From a virus, in the IMG/VR virus record IMGVR_UViG_3300039098_000081, positions 1 through 41,312 of that record: 41,312 bases of DNA; one strand, 5' to 3'. This document shows, one piece after another, positions 7,674 through 16,785 of this stretch. Position 1 is the stretch's first letter. Every line of letters begins with the position of its first letter. A program made the translations under genes and the position numbers. The notes under the pieces were generated by a model. The model saw only the letters and a program-made list of their open reading frames with translations. It searched no databases and was not told the origin of the DNA.

Positions 7674-8309
7674 ATGGCCATTGTCGTCACAAATACCGCA
7701 TCCAACCCCTCGCAACAAACCGGCAACCCGCTTACGACCAACGAGGTCCTGGACCTGGCTCTGGGCAAGCAGCACGACACCTCCACCGGCCTGCGGACCA
7801 AGGCCCTGGCGTGGTTAAACGAAACGATGCAAAAGCTTCACTTGGAGCGGGACTGGTTGTGCCTGGAACGTACCGTGGGCCTGACCGCCGCCGACAGCGC
7901 CATACCCAAGCCCGCCGATTATGGGCGGTTCCGCTATGCCAGGTGCGGGGATTTCTTTATCGGTGAGCGGCACCGGTTGTCTGAGGAGGATGTCCACCTC
8001 TCGGCCCCTATCGGCTTCTTTGAAGACGCAACACATATCCGCTTTGCGCACGATGTCGCCGATACCGTGACTCTCGGCTATGCTTGCGCTATCCCGACCT
8101 ATGGCGACAACGCAACCACCGTCCTCGATGCCAAGTTCAAGAATCTGCTGGCCCGCTCTGTACAAACTGCCGTCTACGAGTACGAAAAAGACCAACGGGC
8201 CATTTCCTCCATCCAGTTGGATGAGGTGCTGTTGAACAAGCTCAAGGCCGAAGAGAACCGGCAGCGACCAACACCGAAGCGCTCCAAATACCTGCGAGGG
8301 CGGCGATGA
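7674..8309 (+). CDS. Head-tail adaptor protein
   Basis: A 211-residue protein. N-terminal NEVLDLALGKQ and LAWLNETMQKLHLERDWLCLERT, then a C-terminal helix with ARSVQTAVYEYEKDQR, resemble gp4 (P22) / gp11 (T7) type adaptors. These form the first ring under the portal and extend the DNA channel. The following gene has the size of the P22 gp10-type hub, which supports the call. The basic C-terminus (RSKYLRGRR) overlaps the next start (ATGA). Identification is by position and character; homology is not proven here. Confidence 0.65.
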   Translation: MAIVVTNTASNPSQQTGNPLTTNEVLDLALGKQHDTSTGLRTKALAWLNETMQKLHLERDWLCLERTVGLTAADSAIPKPADYGRFRYARCGDFFIGERHRLSEEDVHLSAPIGFFEDATHIRFAHDVADTVTLGYACAIPTYGDNATTVLDAKFKNLLARSVQTAVYEYEKDQRAISSIQLDEVLLNKLKAEENRQRPTPKRSKYLRGRR

Positions 8310-9724
8310 ACGACTTTAGCGGCGGCGAGAACCTGCAAATCAAGCCCGATGCCGTAAAGCCCAACCAGGTCATGCGGGCGAAAAACTGTTTCGTCAACGA
8401 CGACGGCGACCTGGAAACGCGCCTGGGTAAGGTCAAGATCAACACGTCTTCCTTCGGCGCGGCTCCCGTCCTCGGCGTGTGGCGTTTCGTCAAGGAAAAC
8501 GGCTCCCGGTTCCTCGTCGTGCAGCACAACACCTCTTTGTGGGCGGCGGCATGGGATGGGGAAAGCACCGTCTCCACATGGTCGGAGGTGCAGACCGGCC
8601 TGACCACCGCCAAGCTTTCTGCCGTGGTCTGGAAAGATAACCTCATCCTCGGTAACGGCAGCAACTATATGTTCCGTTTTAACGGGGTGTCCTGCGCCAA
8701 CCTGGGCGGTTCTCCCCCGAAGATGAAGATATTCACCATCTACGCTGGCCGGATATGGGGCATTGATGCCGACAACCCGTCAAATTTCCGCTTCTGCGAG
8801 TTGGAAGACTATGACCTGTGGCCCGCTCTAAACATAGTCCGAGTGCGCGACCAAGACGGCGATGTGTGCCGGGGATTGCATCCGATAGATGGCGGGCTGG
8901 TTATCCTCAAGGACACCTCCGTGTGGCCTCTGTACGGCACGAACATCGACAATCTAAGGCTAGGTACCACCCCTCTGATTGACACCGCTGGTTGCGTCTC
9001 TAACGAGGGCAGTATCCCCGGTGTGTTCTTCGGCGCAAAGAACCTTTACACCTTCGGTATTGCGGAAGTCTCCGAAGCGGCCCCGACCCATACGCCGATC
9101 TTTGACGCTCTGACCGACGCTGAGAAACGGGCGGTTATCGTCGGACTACAACCGACCTTTAAGCGGGCGCTGTTCCACATCCCGGCCAAGGATTTAACCC
9201 TCGTCGCGGACGGCAAACACTCCTGCATCACCACCTGGGAAGGACTCAACGCCAACTGCTTCGCCTGCGCGGACGGCGAAGGCGACGACGGGCGGCTGAT
9301 TCTCGGGGACGCCACGACCGGCGACATCTACATGCTGACCGGCAGCAACGATGCCGGAACCCCGATAACGACCCTCATCAAGACCCCGTACAACGATTTC
9401 GGCAGCAGGAACAACAAGATATTTCGGCGCATCGCGCCCGACCTGACCATGCTGACCGAAGAGGCCTACAGCATCGTCACCACCCTCGACCTTGATTTTC
9501 GCAGCAGCACCGTCAGTCAGACCGATTCGGGCACCGCCGTTAACGAAAGCGGATGGGACGGCGATTTCTGGTCAACATCGGTGTGGGGCACCAAAGACCG
9601 GCTTGACCTGGAATTCTGGCTGCATGACCAGACAGGCAAGAAGGCATCTATCGAAGTGCAGAGCAGCAGCCGCTGCGTTTTGAGCGGCTTGGACGTGGAC
9701 GTTACGGCAACGGAGCGCGAATGA
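8306..9724 (+). CDS. Tail hub / packaged-DNA stabilisation protein (P22 gp10-like)
   Basis: A 472-residue protein rich in beta structure, with repeated W/G/D patterns (GVWRFVKENGSRFLVVQ, KLSAVVWKDNLILGNGSN) typical of beta-propeller tail hubs. P22 gp10, which plugs the portal-adaptor channel and anchors fibres, has about this length and the same place after the adaptor gene. ATGA overlaps join it to both neighbours. The family call is inference from length, order and repeat style. Confidence 0.65.
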   Translation: MNDFSGGENLQIKPDAVKPNQVMRAKNCFVNDDGDLETRLGKVKINTSSFGAAPVLGVWRFVKENGSRFLVVQHNTSLWAAAWDGESTVSTWSEVQTGLTTAKLSAVVWKDNLILGNGSNYMFRFNGVSCANLGGSPPKMKIFTIYAGRIWGIDADNPSNFRFCELEDYDLWPALNIVRVRDQDGDVCRGLHPIDGGLVILKDTSVWPLYGTNIDNLRLGTTPLIDTAGCVSNEGSIPGVFFGAKNLYTFGIAEVSEAAPTHTPIFDALTDAEKRAVIVGLQPTFKRALFHIPAKDLTLVADGKHSCITTWEGLNANCFACADGEGDDGRLILGDATTGDIYMLTGSNDAGTPITTLIKTPYNDFGSRNNKIFRRIAPDLTMLTEEAYSIVTTLDLDFRSSTVSQTDSGTAVNESGWDGDFWSTSVWGTKDRLDLEFWLHDQTGKKASIEVQSSSRCVLSGLDVDVTATERE

Positions 9725-11376
9725 GCAACGCCCCTGTAAAATTCGGCACCTTTAAAGATCTGCTGTTGGATCGGCAGATAGAGGAGTTGGTTGCATACGC
9801 CCGCAGGACTGCGGACAAGATCCCCGCTGCGGCTATCTGCGCCCCGACCACCATCACCGCCTTTTCCACGGCGGGCGGGTTCGGTCATGTGCGGCTGGGA
9901 TACTCCTATACCGCCTACACCGGTCACAAGTACACCGAAGTCTGGCGCTCTGCCGATACCGATTTTGCCAACGCCGAGAGGGTAGGAGCCACCGCCGCCC
10001 GCTTCTATCAGGACTTTCCGTCTGCGCCCGCCATCTCCACCGTCTATTACTACTGGGGCCGCAACGTCAACCTGAACGGCGACGAAGGCGACCTGTACGG
10101 ACCTATCGCCGGTTCGGTCGGCTCCGACCCGAACTACAATCTGGAAACACTGCTGGGGCAACTCGGTTTCGGCCACTTCCAGAACGGCACCTACCCGATC
10201 CGCACCGAGCCGTCCTTCCCGACCCTGCCGAGTACCACCTACCCGGTGGGGACGCTGATCTACCTAACCACCAACCAACTGCTCTACAAACAGGTCAACG
10301 AAGTCTGGGAACCTGTCATGGCCGCTGCGGACATGGTAGGGGAGATCACCGAAACGCAGATAGCCGACGACTCCATTTCCACGCCGCACCTCAAGGCCCT
10401 GTGCGTCACCGCCAACGAAATGGCCGCTAACTCGGTCATCTTCGGCAAAATCGCTGCCGGTGCGCTGGCCGTTGACGATGGCGTAATGCAAAACGGCTAC
10501 ATCAAGAACGCCCACATCACCGATTGCAGCGTTTCCAAACTCATTGCCGGGATTATCTCGGCGGGTGATATCTACCTCGGCGCGGACTCACTGATCCACC
10601 TCGATGGCGCGAACCAGAAAATCGTCGTCAGCGACGGCACCTATGACCGCGTGATTATCGGCAACCTCGGCGGCGATTGGGGCATTGAGGTTCGGGACGC
10701 TTCCAACAACGTCATTCTGACCAACGACGGCGTGAACTGGAGCGGGGTGGTCGGTGCAGGAAAACCAGCCGACAACGCCGATGTCACCGCCAGCAACCCC
10801 CAAGGCGCTTCGTGGCTGACCGATGCCGTGGTCTACAGCGGCAACAAGATAGCAGAAGCCAACATCGGCACCTATATGAGCACGGCGGCGATCCTTGAGG
10901 CGTATATCAAGGACGCCCAGGTTTCGACGCTGAAGCTTCAGGATCAAGCGGTTACTTTTGCCGTTTCGTCTTTCTTGGAGACCGAGGGAACCATCACAAA
11001 CACTTCGACAAGTACATACAAAACCGAAACGGTAAGACAGGTTTCCATAACAAGTACAGGTGCCCCCATTGATATTCATTGGGCATTGACTGCTTGCGGG
11101 TACAGAGAGGTTAGCTATGGCGACAATATAGAAGGCACTTTCAAAATTCAACTATATCAAGGCACTACGAAAATATTTGATAGCGGCTGGCTGATCTGTC
11201 TTAATAATGGAACCACATACAAGGGACACTTTTCGGGAAAGTTCAGACACACACCATCAAGCGGTTCCTATGTTTATTATTTGAAAATGCTTGTCAATAA
11301 AGCGTCTCAAAACGGCTACGACAGTGTAATGAAGCACTCCAACAAGTACATAAAGGTTGAAGAGACGAAGAAATGA
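9721..11376 (+). CDS. Tail tip / host-specificity protein with exchanged C-terminus
   Basis: A 551-residue protein. Residues 1-140 include a fibronectin-like segment. The middle (ITETQIADDSIST, then TANEMAANSV) closely resembles the region of lambda J-type tail tip proteins (DUF1983 group) that precedes receptor-binding sequence. From about base 10960 the DNA becomes clearly AT-richer and the protein switches to Ser/Thr/Asn-rich beta sequence, consistent with an exchangeable receptor-binding end. Overlapping ATGA junctions link it to its neighbours. It probably contacts the host surface. Confidence 0.7.
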   Translation: MSNAPVKFGTFKDLLLDRQIEELVAYARRTADKIPAAAICAPTTITAFSTAGGFGHVRLGYSYTAYTGHKYTEVWRSADTDFANAERVGATAARFYQDFPSAPAISTVYYYWGRNVNLNGDEGDLYGPIAGSVGSDPNYNLETLLGQLGFGHFQNGTYPIRTEPSFPTLPSTTYPVGTLIYLTTNQLLYKQVNEVWEPVMAAADMVGEITETQIADDSISTPHLKALCVTANEMAANSVIFGKIAAGALAVDDGVMQNGYIKNAHITDCSVSKLIAGIISAGDIYLGADSLIHLDGANQKIVVSDGTYDRVIIGNLGGDWGIEVRDASNNVILTNDGVNWSGVVGAGKPADNADVTASNPQGASWLTDAVVYSGNKIAEANIGTYMSTAAILEAYIKDAQVSTLKLQDQAVTFAVSSFLETEGTITNTSTSTYKTETVRQVSITSTGAPIDIHWALTACGYREVSYGDNIEGTFKIQLYQGTTKIFDSGWLICLNNGTTYKGHFSGKFRHTPSSGSYVYYLKMLVNKASQNGYDSVMKHSNKYIKVEETKK

Positions 11377-11765
11377 CCATTGGCATAACTATTTTCAAAA
11401 CAGGAAGTGGGCGGATAACGGGAAGGGTTGAGTGCCCACAAAGCGCCGTATGGAGCCAAGTCCAGAACGGCGAAAATTGGGTGGCCGGAAGCGCCAACGA
11501 CCTGACCCAATACGTCAGCGGCGGCCTTATCACAGACCGCCCGCAGATGTCCGGCACCCTAAACAAAACCACCATCACCGCCAACGGAACGGACCTCGCC
11601 ACCATCGCCAACCTGCCGCAACCCTGCACCGCGACCTTTGCAGGGAAGCAGTACGAGGTAATGGACGGCAGCTTTGAGTTCACCGTGGACACCCCCGGCA
11701 GTTACACCGTCAAGGTTGAGGCATTCCCGCATCTACCCGCTGAGTTTACCGTGGAGGCGACATGA
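11373..11765 (+). CDS. Small tail-associated beta protein
   Basis: A 130-residue protein, coupled by ATGA to the tail tip gene and to the next one. It begins MTIGITIFKTGSGRITGRVECP and ends TPGSYTVKVEAFPHLPAEFTVEAT, alternating hydrophobic residues of an Ig-like domain. It is GC-rich again, unlike the end of the gene before it, so it marks the right border of the exchanged segment. Probably a minor tail or fibre-base protein; no family recognised. Confidence 0.6.
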   Translation: MTIGITIFKTGSGRITGRVECPQSAVWSQVQNGENWVAGSANDLTQYVSGGLITDRPQMSGTLNKTTITANGTDLATIANLPQPCTATFAGKQYEVMDGSFEFTVDTPGSYTVKVEAFPHLPAEFTVEAT

Positions 11766-12052
11766 GAATAGACCATGTAGCGCCTCGCAGCGAAAAGAAG
11801 GCCCTGCGGTCCGAGCGGGTGGGCGGCATCGTCGTAACCGTGGAGCGGGCAGACGGAACCCTTCTGCACTTCGATGGCGACGAGGAGTCCCAAAAGCGCT
11901 TAGACCGTTATTCGCGCCGGATGCGGGCCAACGGGCGCACGGAAGGCCCCTGGACGATGGCCGACAACTCCGAAGAGGTTGTCACTGTTGATGAAATGGA
12001 AAAGGCCCTTGACTTGGCTATGGCCAAACAAGGCGACCTGTGGTTTCTATGA
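11762..12052 (+). CDS. Small charged protein, possible tail-fibre accessory
   Basis: A 96-residue protein linked by ATGA on both sides. It is highly charged, with RADGTLLHFDGDEESQKRLDR in the middle and EEVVTVDEMEKALDLAMAKQ near the end. The central pattern loosely resembles DUF4376-type accessory proteins of tail fibres. Soluble, no Cys or TM. Function uncertain. Confidence 0.55.
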   Translation: MRIDHVAPRSEKKALRSERVGGIVVTVERADGTLLHFDGDEESQKRLDRYSRRMRANGRTEGPWTMADNSEEVVTVDEMEKALDLAMAKQGDLWFL

Positions 12053-12477
12053 CCTTTGAGCAAGCCGACAAATTAGCGCAACAGATCATCGCCTTCATGC
12101 GGCAGATGGGCGGGCCTTATACCGACCTGTCCGAAGAGTATCTGCAATGGACGGTCTTAGGGGCGCTATCTACCGGGCAGTTCGTGCTCCGCATTGACGG
12201 CAAGGGGATACGGTACTTCGCCTGCTGGTGGTGGCTGGACGATGAGCAGTTGGGACTTGTCAAGCCGGAAGACCCAACGCACCGCATAAGGCCGCAGAAC
12301 ATTCGCAGCGGGCCTAATGTCTATGTGGCTGAGGTCGCCTCCAGGGGCGAACCGGGAGACGGAACACAACTGGTTCGCAGGATTTACAAGAAGGTCAAGC
12401 CGCACATGAAAAACGCCTATTGGCATCAGGCGCACCGAAAACACCGACTTTGCACACTCAAAAAGGAGCACAAATAA
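12049..12477 (+). CDS. Hypothetical protein, possible GNAT/acyltransferase-like fold
   Basis: A 142-residue protein; ATG at 12049 overlaps the previous stop as ATGA. The centre (GQFVLRIDGKGIRYFACWWWLDDE) and later NVYVAEVASRGEPGDGTQLVRRIYKK vaguely recall the beta4-beta5 and P-loop part of GNAT or RTX-toxin-activating acyltransferases, which are sometimes found beside internal virion proteins of podoviruses. The catalytic His expected for the RTX type is not obvious near the N-terminus, so no enzyme activity is claimed. It precedes the ejection-protein block. Confidence 0.5.
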   Translation: MTFEQADKLAQQIIAFMRQMGGPYTDLSEEYLQWTVLGALSTGQFVLRIDGKGIRYFACWWWLDDEQLGLVKPEDPTHRIRPQNIRSGPNVYVAEVASRGEPGDGTQLVRRIYKKVKPHMKNAYWHQAHRKHRLCTLKKEHK

Positions 12478-13026
12478 ATGGGCGGCGGCAGCAATAGCAG
12501 CAAAAGCTCTTCCCGGCCCCTGAACGCTAGGGAGCGTAAAGACATATTCAACACCGGCATAAGTTCGGTACAAGAGGCAACCCCCTGGCTTCAATCGCAG
12601 AACCTCGACTACCAAGCACCGGAGATGCAGCGCCTTGCCGGTGGCGACTATGACCAGCTGGAGCAAAGCCTTTTAGGCTCGCAGACTTCCATGCTGGATT
12701 CGCAGTGGGCGAACCGCAAAGACTCAATCAATCAGGACATGGCAGACCGGGGGCTGTACGCTTCCGGCATCGGCGCACAAGCGGAAAACGAGATATTCGC
12801 CAGCGACTTCCTGCCCGCCTACCAGCAGGCGGCGGCCGGAGCCACAGCGCAACGGTACGGCATGGAGTCGCAAGACAATGCGATGGCGAACCAAATGGCC
12901 ATGAGCAACGCAGGGCAGGACTTCGCCTCACAGTGGGCACCCTATGAGTATCTGATGGGCCTTTACAACAACACGGGCGGCACGATCAGCAGCAGCAAGA
13001 GCGGCGGCTGGAACTTCAGCATCTAG
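12478..13026 (+). CDS. Putative internal virion / DNA-ejection protein
   Basis: A 182-residue protein directly abutting the previous stop, with AAAGGAG upstream. The N-terminus is Gly/Ser-rich. The body is Gln/Ala/Met-rich helix (SQWANRKDSINQDMADRGLY, then AQRYGMESQDNAMANQM), typical of small ejection proteins that line or cross the cell envelope, such as T7 gp14-like proteins. It is the first of four genes of similar character before the end of the structural block. Assignment is by composition and order. Confidence 0.6.
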   Translation: MGGGSNSSKSSSRPLNARERKDIFNTGISSVQEATPWLQSQNLDYQAPEMQRLAGGDYDQLEQSLLGSQTSMLDSQWANRKDSINQDMADRGLYASGIGAQAENEIFASDFLPAYQQAAAGATAQRYGMESQDNAMANQMAMSNAGQDFASQWAPYEYLMGLYNNTGGTISSSKSGGWNFSI

Positions 13027-13034
13027 GGGGCTTT

Positions 13035-13319
13035 ATGTGGCAATTAATGCTTCAGGCATTAGCGAAGAAGCAGCAAAACGGGTCGGCAGCGGAAGCGGCT
13101 AGCCAGCCTAACCCAACCGAAGCGGCACCGGCAACCGGACCAGCAAGCGGCTCATGGGGCGGCATGGCAGAAATGGCCAACGCCAAGTTCCCCGGCATGG
13201 TCAACAAACAAGGCGCTTTCTCGCCTATGGATGCCGCCAAACAACGCTATTACAACCCCTATTTCGGTCAAAACGGCGTCTTTAACTTCACTCAAAACGG
13301 CCCCTGGCGGCGGGAGTAG
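13035..13319 (+). CDS. Small Ala/Asn-rich virion protein
   Basis: A 94-residue protein rich in Ala, Asn, Gln and Pro, with low complexity in the first half (SAAEAASQPNPTEAAPATGP) and an aromatic C-terminus (YYNPYFGQNGVFNFTQNGPW). GGGGG lies upstream of the start. It sits between two putative ejection proteins and is probably part of the same internal-protein set. No family recognised. Confidence 0.55.
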   Translation: MWQLMLQALAKKQQNGSAAEAASQPNPTEAAPATGPASGSWGGMAEMANAKFPGMVNKQGAFSPMDAAKQRYYNPYFGQNGVFNFTQNGPWRRE

Positions 13320-13321
13320 CA

Positions 13322-14527
13322 ATGTCACTCATAAACTACCTGCAATACTTCGCAGCCAATAAAGAGCGGGACCGGCTGCGGGCGCTTGAGCAGCAGAAAA
13401 CTGAAAGGCAGGCAGGCATTAACGCCACTCTGCGCGACTTTTCCAGGGGCGTTACCGAAGGCGGGCCTCTGGCACCTGAGCGGCTTGGCGCGGGCAGCTA
13501 TCAACCGGTCAACGTGCGCGACTTCACGCAGCAAGAGATGCTGCCAAAGCTGGCGCAGCACGGCACCGAGGGGCTGGAAACTTACGACAAACTGGCGACC
13601 GCCATGCAGGGCGCAGGAGATGCGAAACGGTTGGCCGACTTCCGGCTTGATACGGCGAAAGCACCCTACACGCCGGGAGGGGTCAATAGCCTGCGGCAGC
13701 AGTACCCGATGCTGACCAAGGAGGCCAGTTACGGTGGCGGGTTGCCGGAAGCGCCGAAGCCGGAAACCTTCGGCCAGCCGGTGCAGGGGGTGGGAACGGA
13801 GGGGAAACCGGGCTTCTTCCGGGCGGGCAGTCGGGGAACGGTGCAGCCGATTGAAGGGTACACGCCGATGCCGAAACGAGGCATGGTGATCGAGACGGGA
13901 CCGGACGGGGTGACCAGGGTTCGCACCAACGCCGAGCAGGGCCAGCCGCAAAGCAAGGGCCGCACCGCAGCGGACAAGGAATTTGCCAAGGTCTATGTCG
14001 ATTACAAGGCGGCGGGCGGCTTCGCCGATGCTGGCAAGCAGCTCGGCCAGTTGAAACAGGTTGCCAAAGCCCTCGCCTCAGGGGAAGGAGCCTTGACCGG
14101 TCCGGTAATCGGCAGCACCCCGGACAGTGTGCTCAAGTTCGTCAACCCGGAGGCCATCTCCACAAGGGAAAAGGTCGAAGAAGTCGTGCAGCGCAACCTT
14201 CGCCTGGTGCTTGGGGCGCAGTTCACCGAGAAGGAAGGGGAACGGCTTATCGCCAGAGCGTACAACCCGAACCTTAGCGAAAAGGAAAACTCCCAAAGAG
14301 TCCTGCGGCTCTACAATCAGATGCTATCGGCCGCACGAGCCAAGCAGTCTGCATCGAATTACTTTGAGACGCACGGCACCCTGACCGGCTGGAAAGGCAA
14401 GCTGTTCACCACAGATGACTTCCTTAGCGAGTTTTCGGGGGCAGGAGGCGGAGAACAGCCAGGCGGCGAGTGGGACGACAAGCCCAAGACGGCAGATGAC
14501 TATCTCAAGAGCTTGGAGCGCAAGTGA
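13322..14527 (+). CDS. Putative internal virion / DNA-ejection protein
   Basis: A 401-residue protein. It is helical at the N-terminus, followed by a Gly/Pro-rich middle at about residues 110-200 and a C-terminal helical region containing VQRNLRLVLGAQFTEKEGERLIARAYNP. The last pattern recurs in internal virion proteins of podoviruses (P22/T7-like) that leave the capsid with the DNA. It ends TGATG with the next gene. GC content is high, as in the core structural genes. Function by order and composition. Confidence 0.6.
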   Translation: MSLINYLQYFAANKERDRLRALEQQKTERQAGINATLRDFSRGVTEGGPLAPERLGAGSYQPVNVRDFTQQEMLPKLAQHGTEGLETYDKLATAMQGAGDAKRLADFRLDTAKAPYTPGGVNSLRQQYPMLTKEASYGGGLPEAPKPETFGQPVQGVGTEGKPGFFRAGSRGTVQPIEGYTPMPKRGMVIETGPDGVTRVRTNAEQGQPQSKGRTAADKEFAKVYVDYKAAGGFADAGKQLGQLKQVAKALASGEGALTGPVIGSTPDSVLKFVNPEAISTREKVEEVVQRNLRLVLGAQFTEKEGERLIARAYNPNLSEKENSQRVLRLYNQMLSAARAKQSASNYFETHGTLTGWKGKLFTTDDFLSEFSGAGGGEQPGGEWDDKPKTADDYLKSLERK

Positions 14528-16518
14528 TGCCAGAAATAACCGTTGAGGGTCTTTTCCAAGACCAGAACTTTTGGGTTCTTCCGCCAAGCGAGAAGCAGAA
14601 GGTCTTTGCAAGAGTTGATGCCAACTTTGCTGCTTTGGCCCCAGTTGAGCAAGAAAAGGCGACACATGGGCTGATAAAGAAATATAGCGGCCATGTTGCC
14701 CCCCTACCAGAACAACCGTCAGGCGCAACGCCAGAACTCCAGCAGGTCATTGATGACCTGAACCCGTTTGAGCGCGTCTTGGTTGGTATCGGTAAGGGTT
14801 TTAACGATGTCGGCCAAGGCGTCAAGCAGATGGCTTTGCAGGCGGGGGAGGCTGTCGGTGTTGTGCCAGAAGGCCGACACGCTGAATACACGCGCCAAGT
14901 TGCAGAAGAGGAAGAGGCTATCGACAAGCCTTTACTCAGACAAAGCCCCGCAGCGACAACCGGTCGTTTTGTTGGGCAGATGGCCGCTACCGCTCCCGCC
15001 GCCTACCTTGTGGGCGGGAAACCGGCAACGATACCGGGCAAGATGGCACAGGGGGGCGCTATTGGCGGCATGTCCGCAGGAGTAATGCCCACCAAGGAAG
15101 GCGAGAGCCGACTTAAAAACTTTGCCCTCGGCGCGACAGTTGGTGCGAGTACCGCAGGGGCTTTGGCATCTACCGGCAAGGGATACCGGGCTTTGCGCGG
15201 CGACGGATCGGCTGAACGGGCTACAGAACTTGGGGCCTTAAGCCAAGAGCACAACGTCCCTCTGTTTGTTGGCGAGCTTCGCGGAAGCCCTACATTCCAG
15301 AGGGTCGAACAGATGCTAGAGCGCGTTCCCTTGGTCGGAACGGCAGGCAAGAGAGCAAGGCAGGCAGAAAGCCTACACCGAGCGGCAAAGTCTCTGGTTG
15401 ACCGGTATGGCGTGACCGATGATGTAGGAGAGGCCCTTCAAGACAGTCTTTCGCGGACACTGGCAGGCAACAAGCAGGCTGCGACAGAGCTTTTTGACCA
15501 ACTCAGCGAAGCCGCTGCAAAAACCGGCAACAAGGTAAGTTTGGGCAATGTTCGGGCTGTTGTCTCAAGGATTATGGACAACGAGGGGCAACTCCCTGCT
15601 GCGATTCAAGACGAGAAAATTATTGCCGCCCTGCAAAAATACGGCTCGCTTGAAGATTTGCCGTTTGAGGTGGCAAGGAAAGTCCGGTCCCGCCTTGGCA
15701 AAGAAATGCGGAAAGCAAGCAAGCAGGCGGTTTCCGGTTCGGCGTCTGACGAGGAAGTTGCAGCGTTAAAGATGCTGTACGGGGCAGTTGAGGATGATAT
15801 AGCCGCGTTCGCAGCAAAGGAAGGCGGGGAAATAGGCGGCCTATACCAACAGGCCAATTCGTTTTATAGAGCCAAGGTCGTGCCCTTTAAGGATCGTGCG
15901 CTGCGGAAGGTCGGCACTGATGAGTTTGATACGGACCAAATAATCGGGATGTTCATCAAGAACGACAGGCCGAAGCTTGCACAGAAGCTTATGGGCAACC
16001 TCGACCCAGATGGTCGGGCTGTTGTTAAGTATGCTGTACTCAAAGACGCCTTTGAGAGCGCTACCGGGGGGGCAAACAAGACGGCGTTTAGCCCTGCCAA
16101 GTTTGCCGGGAGGCTGGAACGGCTCGGCAAGTCAAAACAGTCCATTTTCCCAGGTGAAGAACTGCGCAATATTGAAGGGTTCGTCAAGTTATCAAGGGCG
16201 GCAGAAAGAGCCGGTCAGTTTGCAGAGAACCCCCCGACAGGTATGCGCTGGCTGGATGCTTCGATTATGGGGGGCGCAACGATAGGTGCTGCGGTCAACC
16301 CTGGCGCTGTAGCCTCTGCTGGCGGGATGTCTCTGGTTCTTTCGCGGATGCTGACCACGAAGTTCGGCAGAAGCGTATTGACGAGGGCCGCAGGGTTGCC
16401 GGAAAAAAGCAGGGTGTGGGAGCGGATACTCTACAAGGACGTTCCGAGGGCTATGGCTCTCGCCGGGGAGCAAATAACAGAACCAGAACAAAAACAAGAC
16501 AGGCGACCCCGAAACTAG
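14527..16518 (+). CDS. Large putative DNA-transfer (ejection) protein
   Basis: A 663-residue protein, last of the structural operon. Ala/Gly-rich hydrophobic stretches (AATAPAAYLVGG, ALGATVGASTAGALAST at about 145-210, and SIMGGATIGAAVNPGAVASAGG near 575-600) alternate with long charged helices, as in P22 gp16/gp20-type proteins that form the trans-envelope channel. ATG 14527 is used (TGATG overlap); a GTG three bases earlier is less likely. Composition is slightly less GC-rich than the preceding gene. Its 3' end is overlapped by a leftward gene. Confidence 0.65.
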   Translation: MPEITVEGLFQDQNFWVLPPSEKQKVFARVDANFAALAPVEQEKATHGLIKKYSGHVAPLPEQPSGATPELQQVIDDLNPFERVLVGIGKGFNDVGQGVKQMALQAGEAVGVVPEGRHAEYTRQVAEEEEAIDKPLLRQSPAATTGRFVGQMAATAPAAYLVGGKPATIPGKMAQGGAIGGMSAGVMPTKEGESRLKNFALGATVGASTAGALASTGKGYRALRGDGSAERATELGALSQEHNVPLFVGELRGSPTFQRVEQMLERVPLVGTAGKRARQAESLHRAAKSLVDRYGVTDDVGEALQDSLSRTLAGNKQAATELFDQLSEAAAKTGNKVSLGNVRAVVSRIMDNEGQLPAAIQDEKIIAALQKYGSLEDLPFEVARKVRSRLGKEMRKASKQAVSGSASDEEVAALKMLYGAVEDDIAAFAAKEGGEIGGLYQQANSFYRAKVVPFKDRALRKVGTDEFDTDQIIGMFIKNDRPKLAQKLMGNLDPDGRAVVKYAVLKDAFESATGGANKTAFSPAKFAGRLERLGKSKQSIFPGEELRNIEGFVKLSRAAERAGQFAENPPTGMRWLDASIMGGATIGAAVNPGAVASAGGMSLVLSRMLTTKFGRSVLTRAAGLPEKSRVWERILYKDVPRAMALAGEQITEPEQKQDRRPRN

Positions 16519-16654
16519 TCATTGGCGTTGCGAATATCGAAACGATGAAAAGCAGCACCAAGGCCGGTATCAGAGCAAGCGCAAAAATGCCCGCAACGCC
16601 AAGCAGCCCGTCTTTAAATGCGTTCCACTCTCTTACATACCATTTAGTTGCCAT
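16451..16654 (-). CDS. Leftward two-TM membrane microprotein
   Basis: A 67-residue protein on the minus strand. The short Trp/Lys-rich N-terminus is followed by two hydrophobic segments (about residues 19-43 and 49-62) and a basic end, PRREP. GGTGG lies five bases before the ATG. It overlaps the last 68 bases of the ejection gene tail to tail. A minus-strand promoter candidate lies about 90 bases upstream. A lone leftward membrane gene beside the lysis region may be a holin variant or a gene expressed from the prophage, for instance for exclusion. This is inference. Confidence 0.45.
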   Translation of the reverse strand: MATKWYVREWNAFKDGLLGVAGIFALALIPALVLLFIVSIFATPMTSFGVACLVFVLVLLFAPRREP

Positions 16655-16741
16655 ATAACCACCGCAGCACCAGCAGGACAGCACCCAACCCCAAGCCCCA
16701 CTTGAGCCCTTGTATGTGAAAGTTGCTAAACATCTTCTAAC

Positions 16742-16771
16742 AGTATAGCAGGCCCCTTGCTCATGCAAGGG
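16742..16771 (-). promoter_or_regulatory. Candidate leftward promoter overlapped by a palindrome
   Basis: On the minus strand, TTGCAT (16768-16763) and TATACT (16747-16742) are separated by 15 bases. A perfect inverted repeat, CCCTTGC-TCAT-GCAAGGG (16754-16771), covers the -35 region and could be an operator or an RNA hairpin. It would drive the leftward membrane gene. The spacer is short, so promoter strength is uncertain. On the plus strand the same palindrome lies just before the ribosome site of the gene at 16786. Confidence 0.4.
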
Positions 16772-16785
16772 AAAGGAGCGCAGCA

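Noticed and set aside
12049-12477. RTX toxin-activating acyltransferase
   Set aside because: Resemblance is limited to a few hydrophobic and Gly positions, and the catalytic His expected near the N-terminus is not seen. Kept only as a weak fold suggestion.
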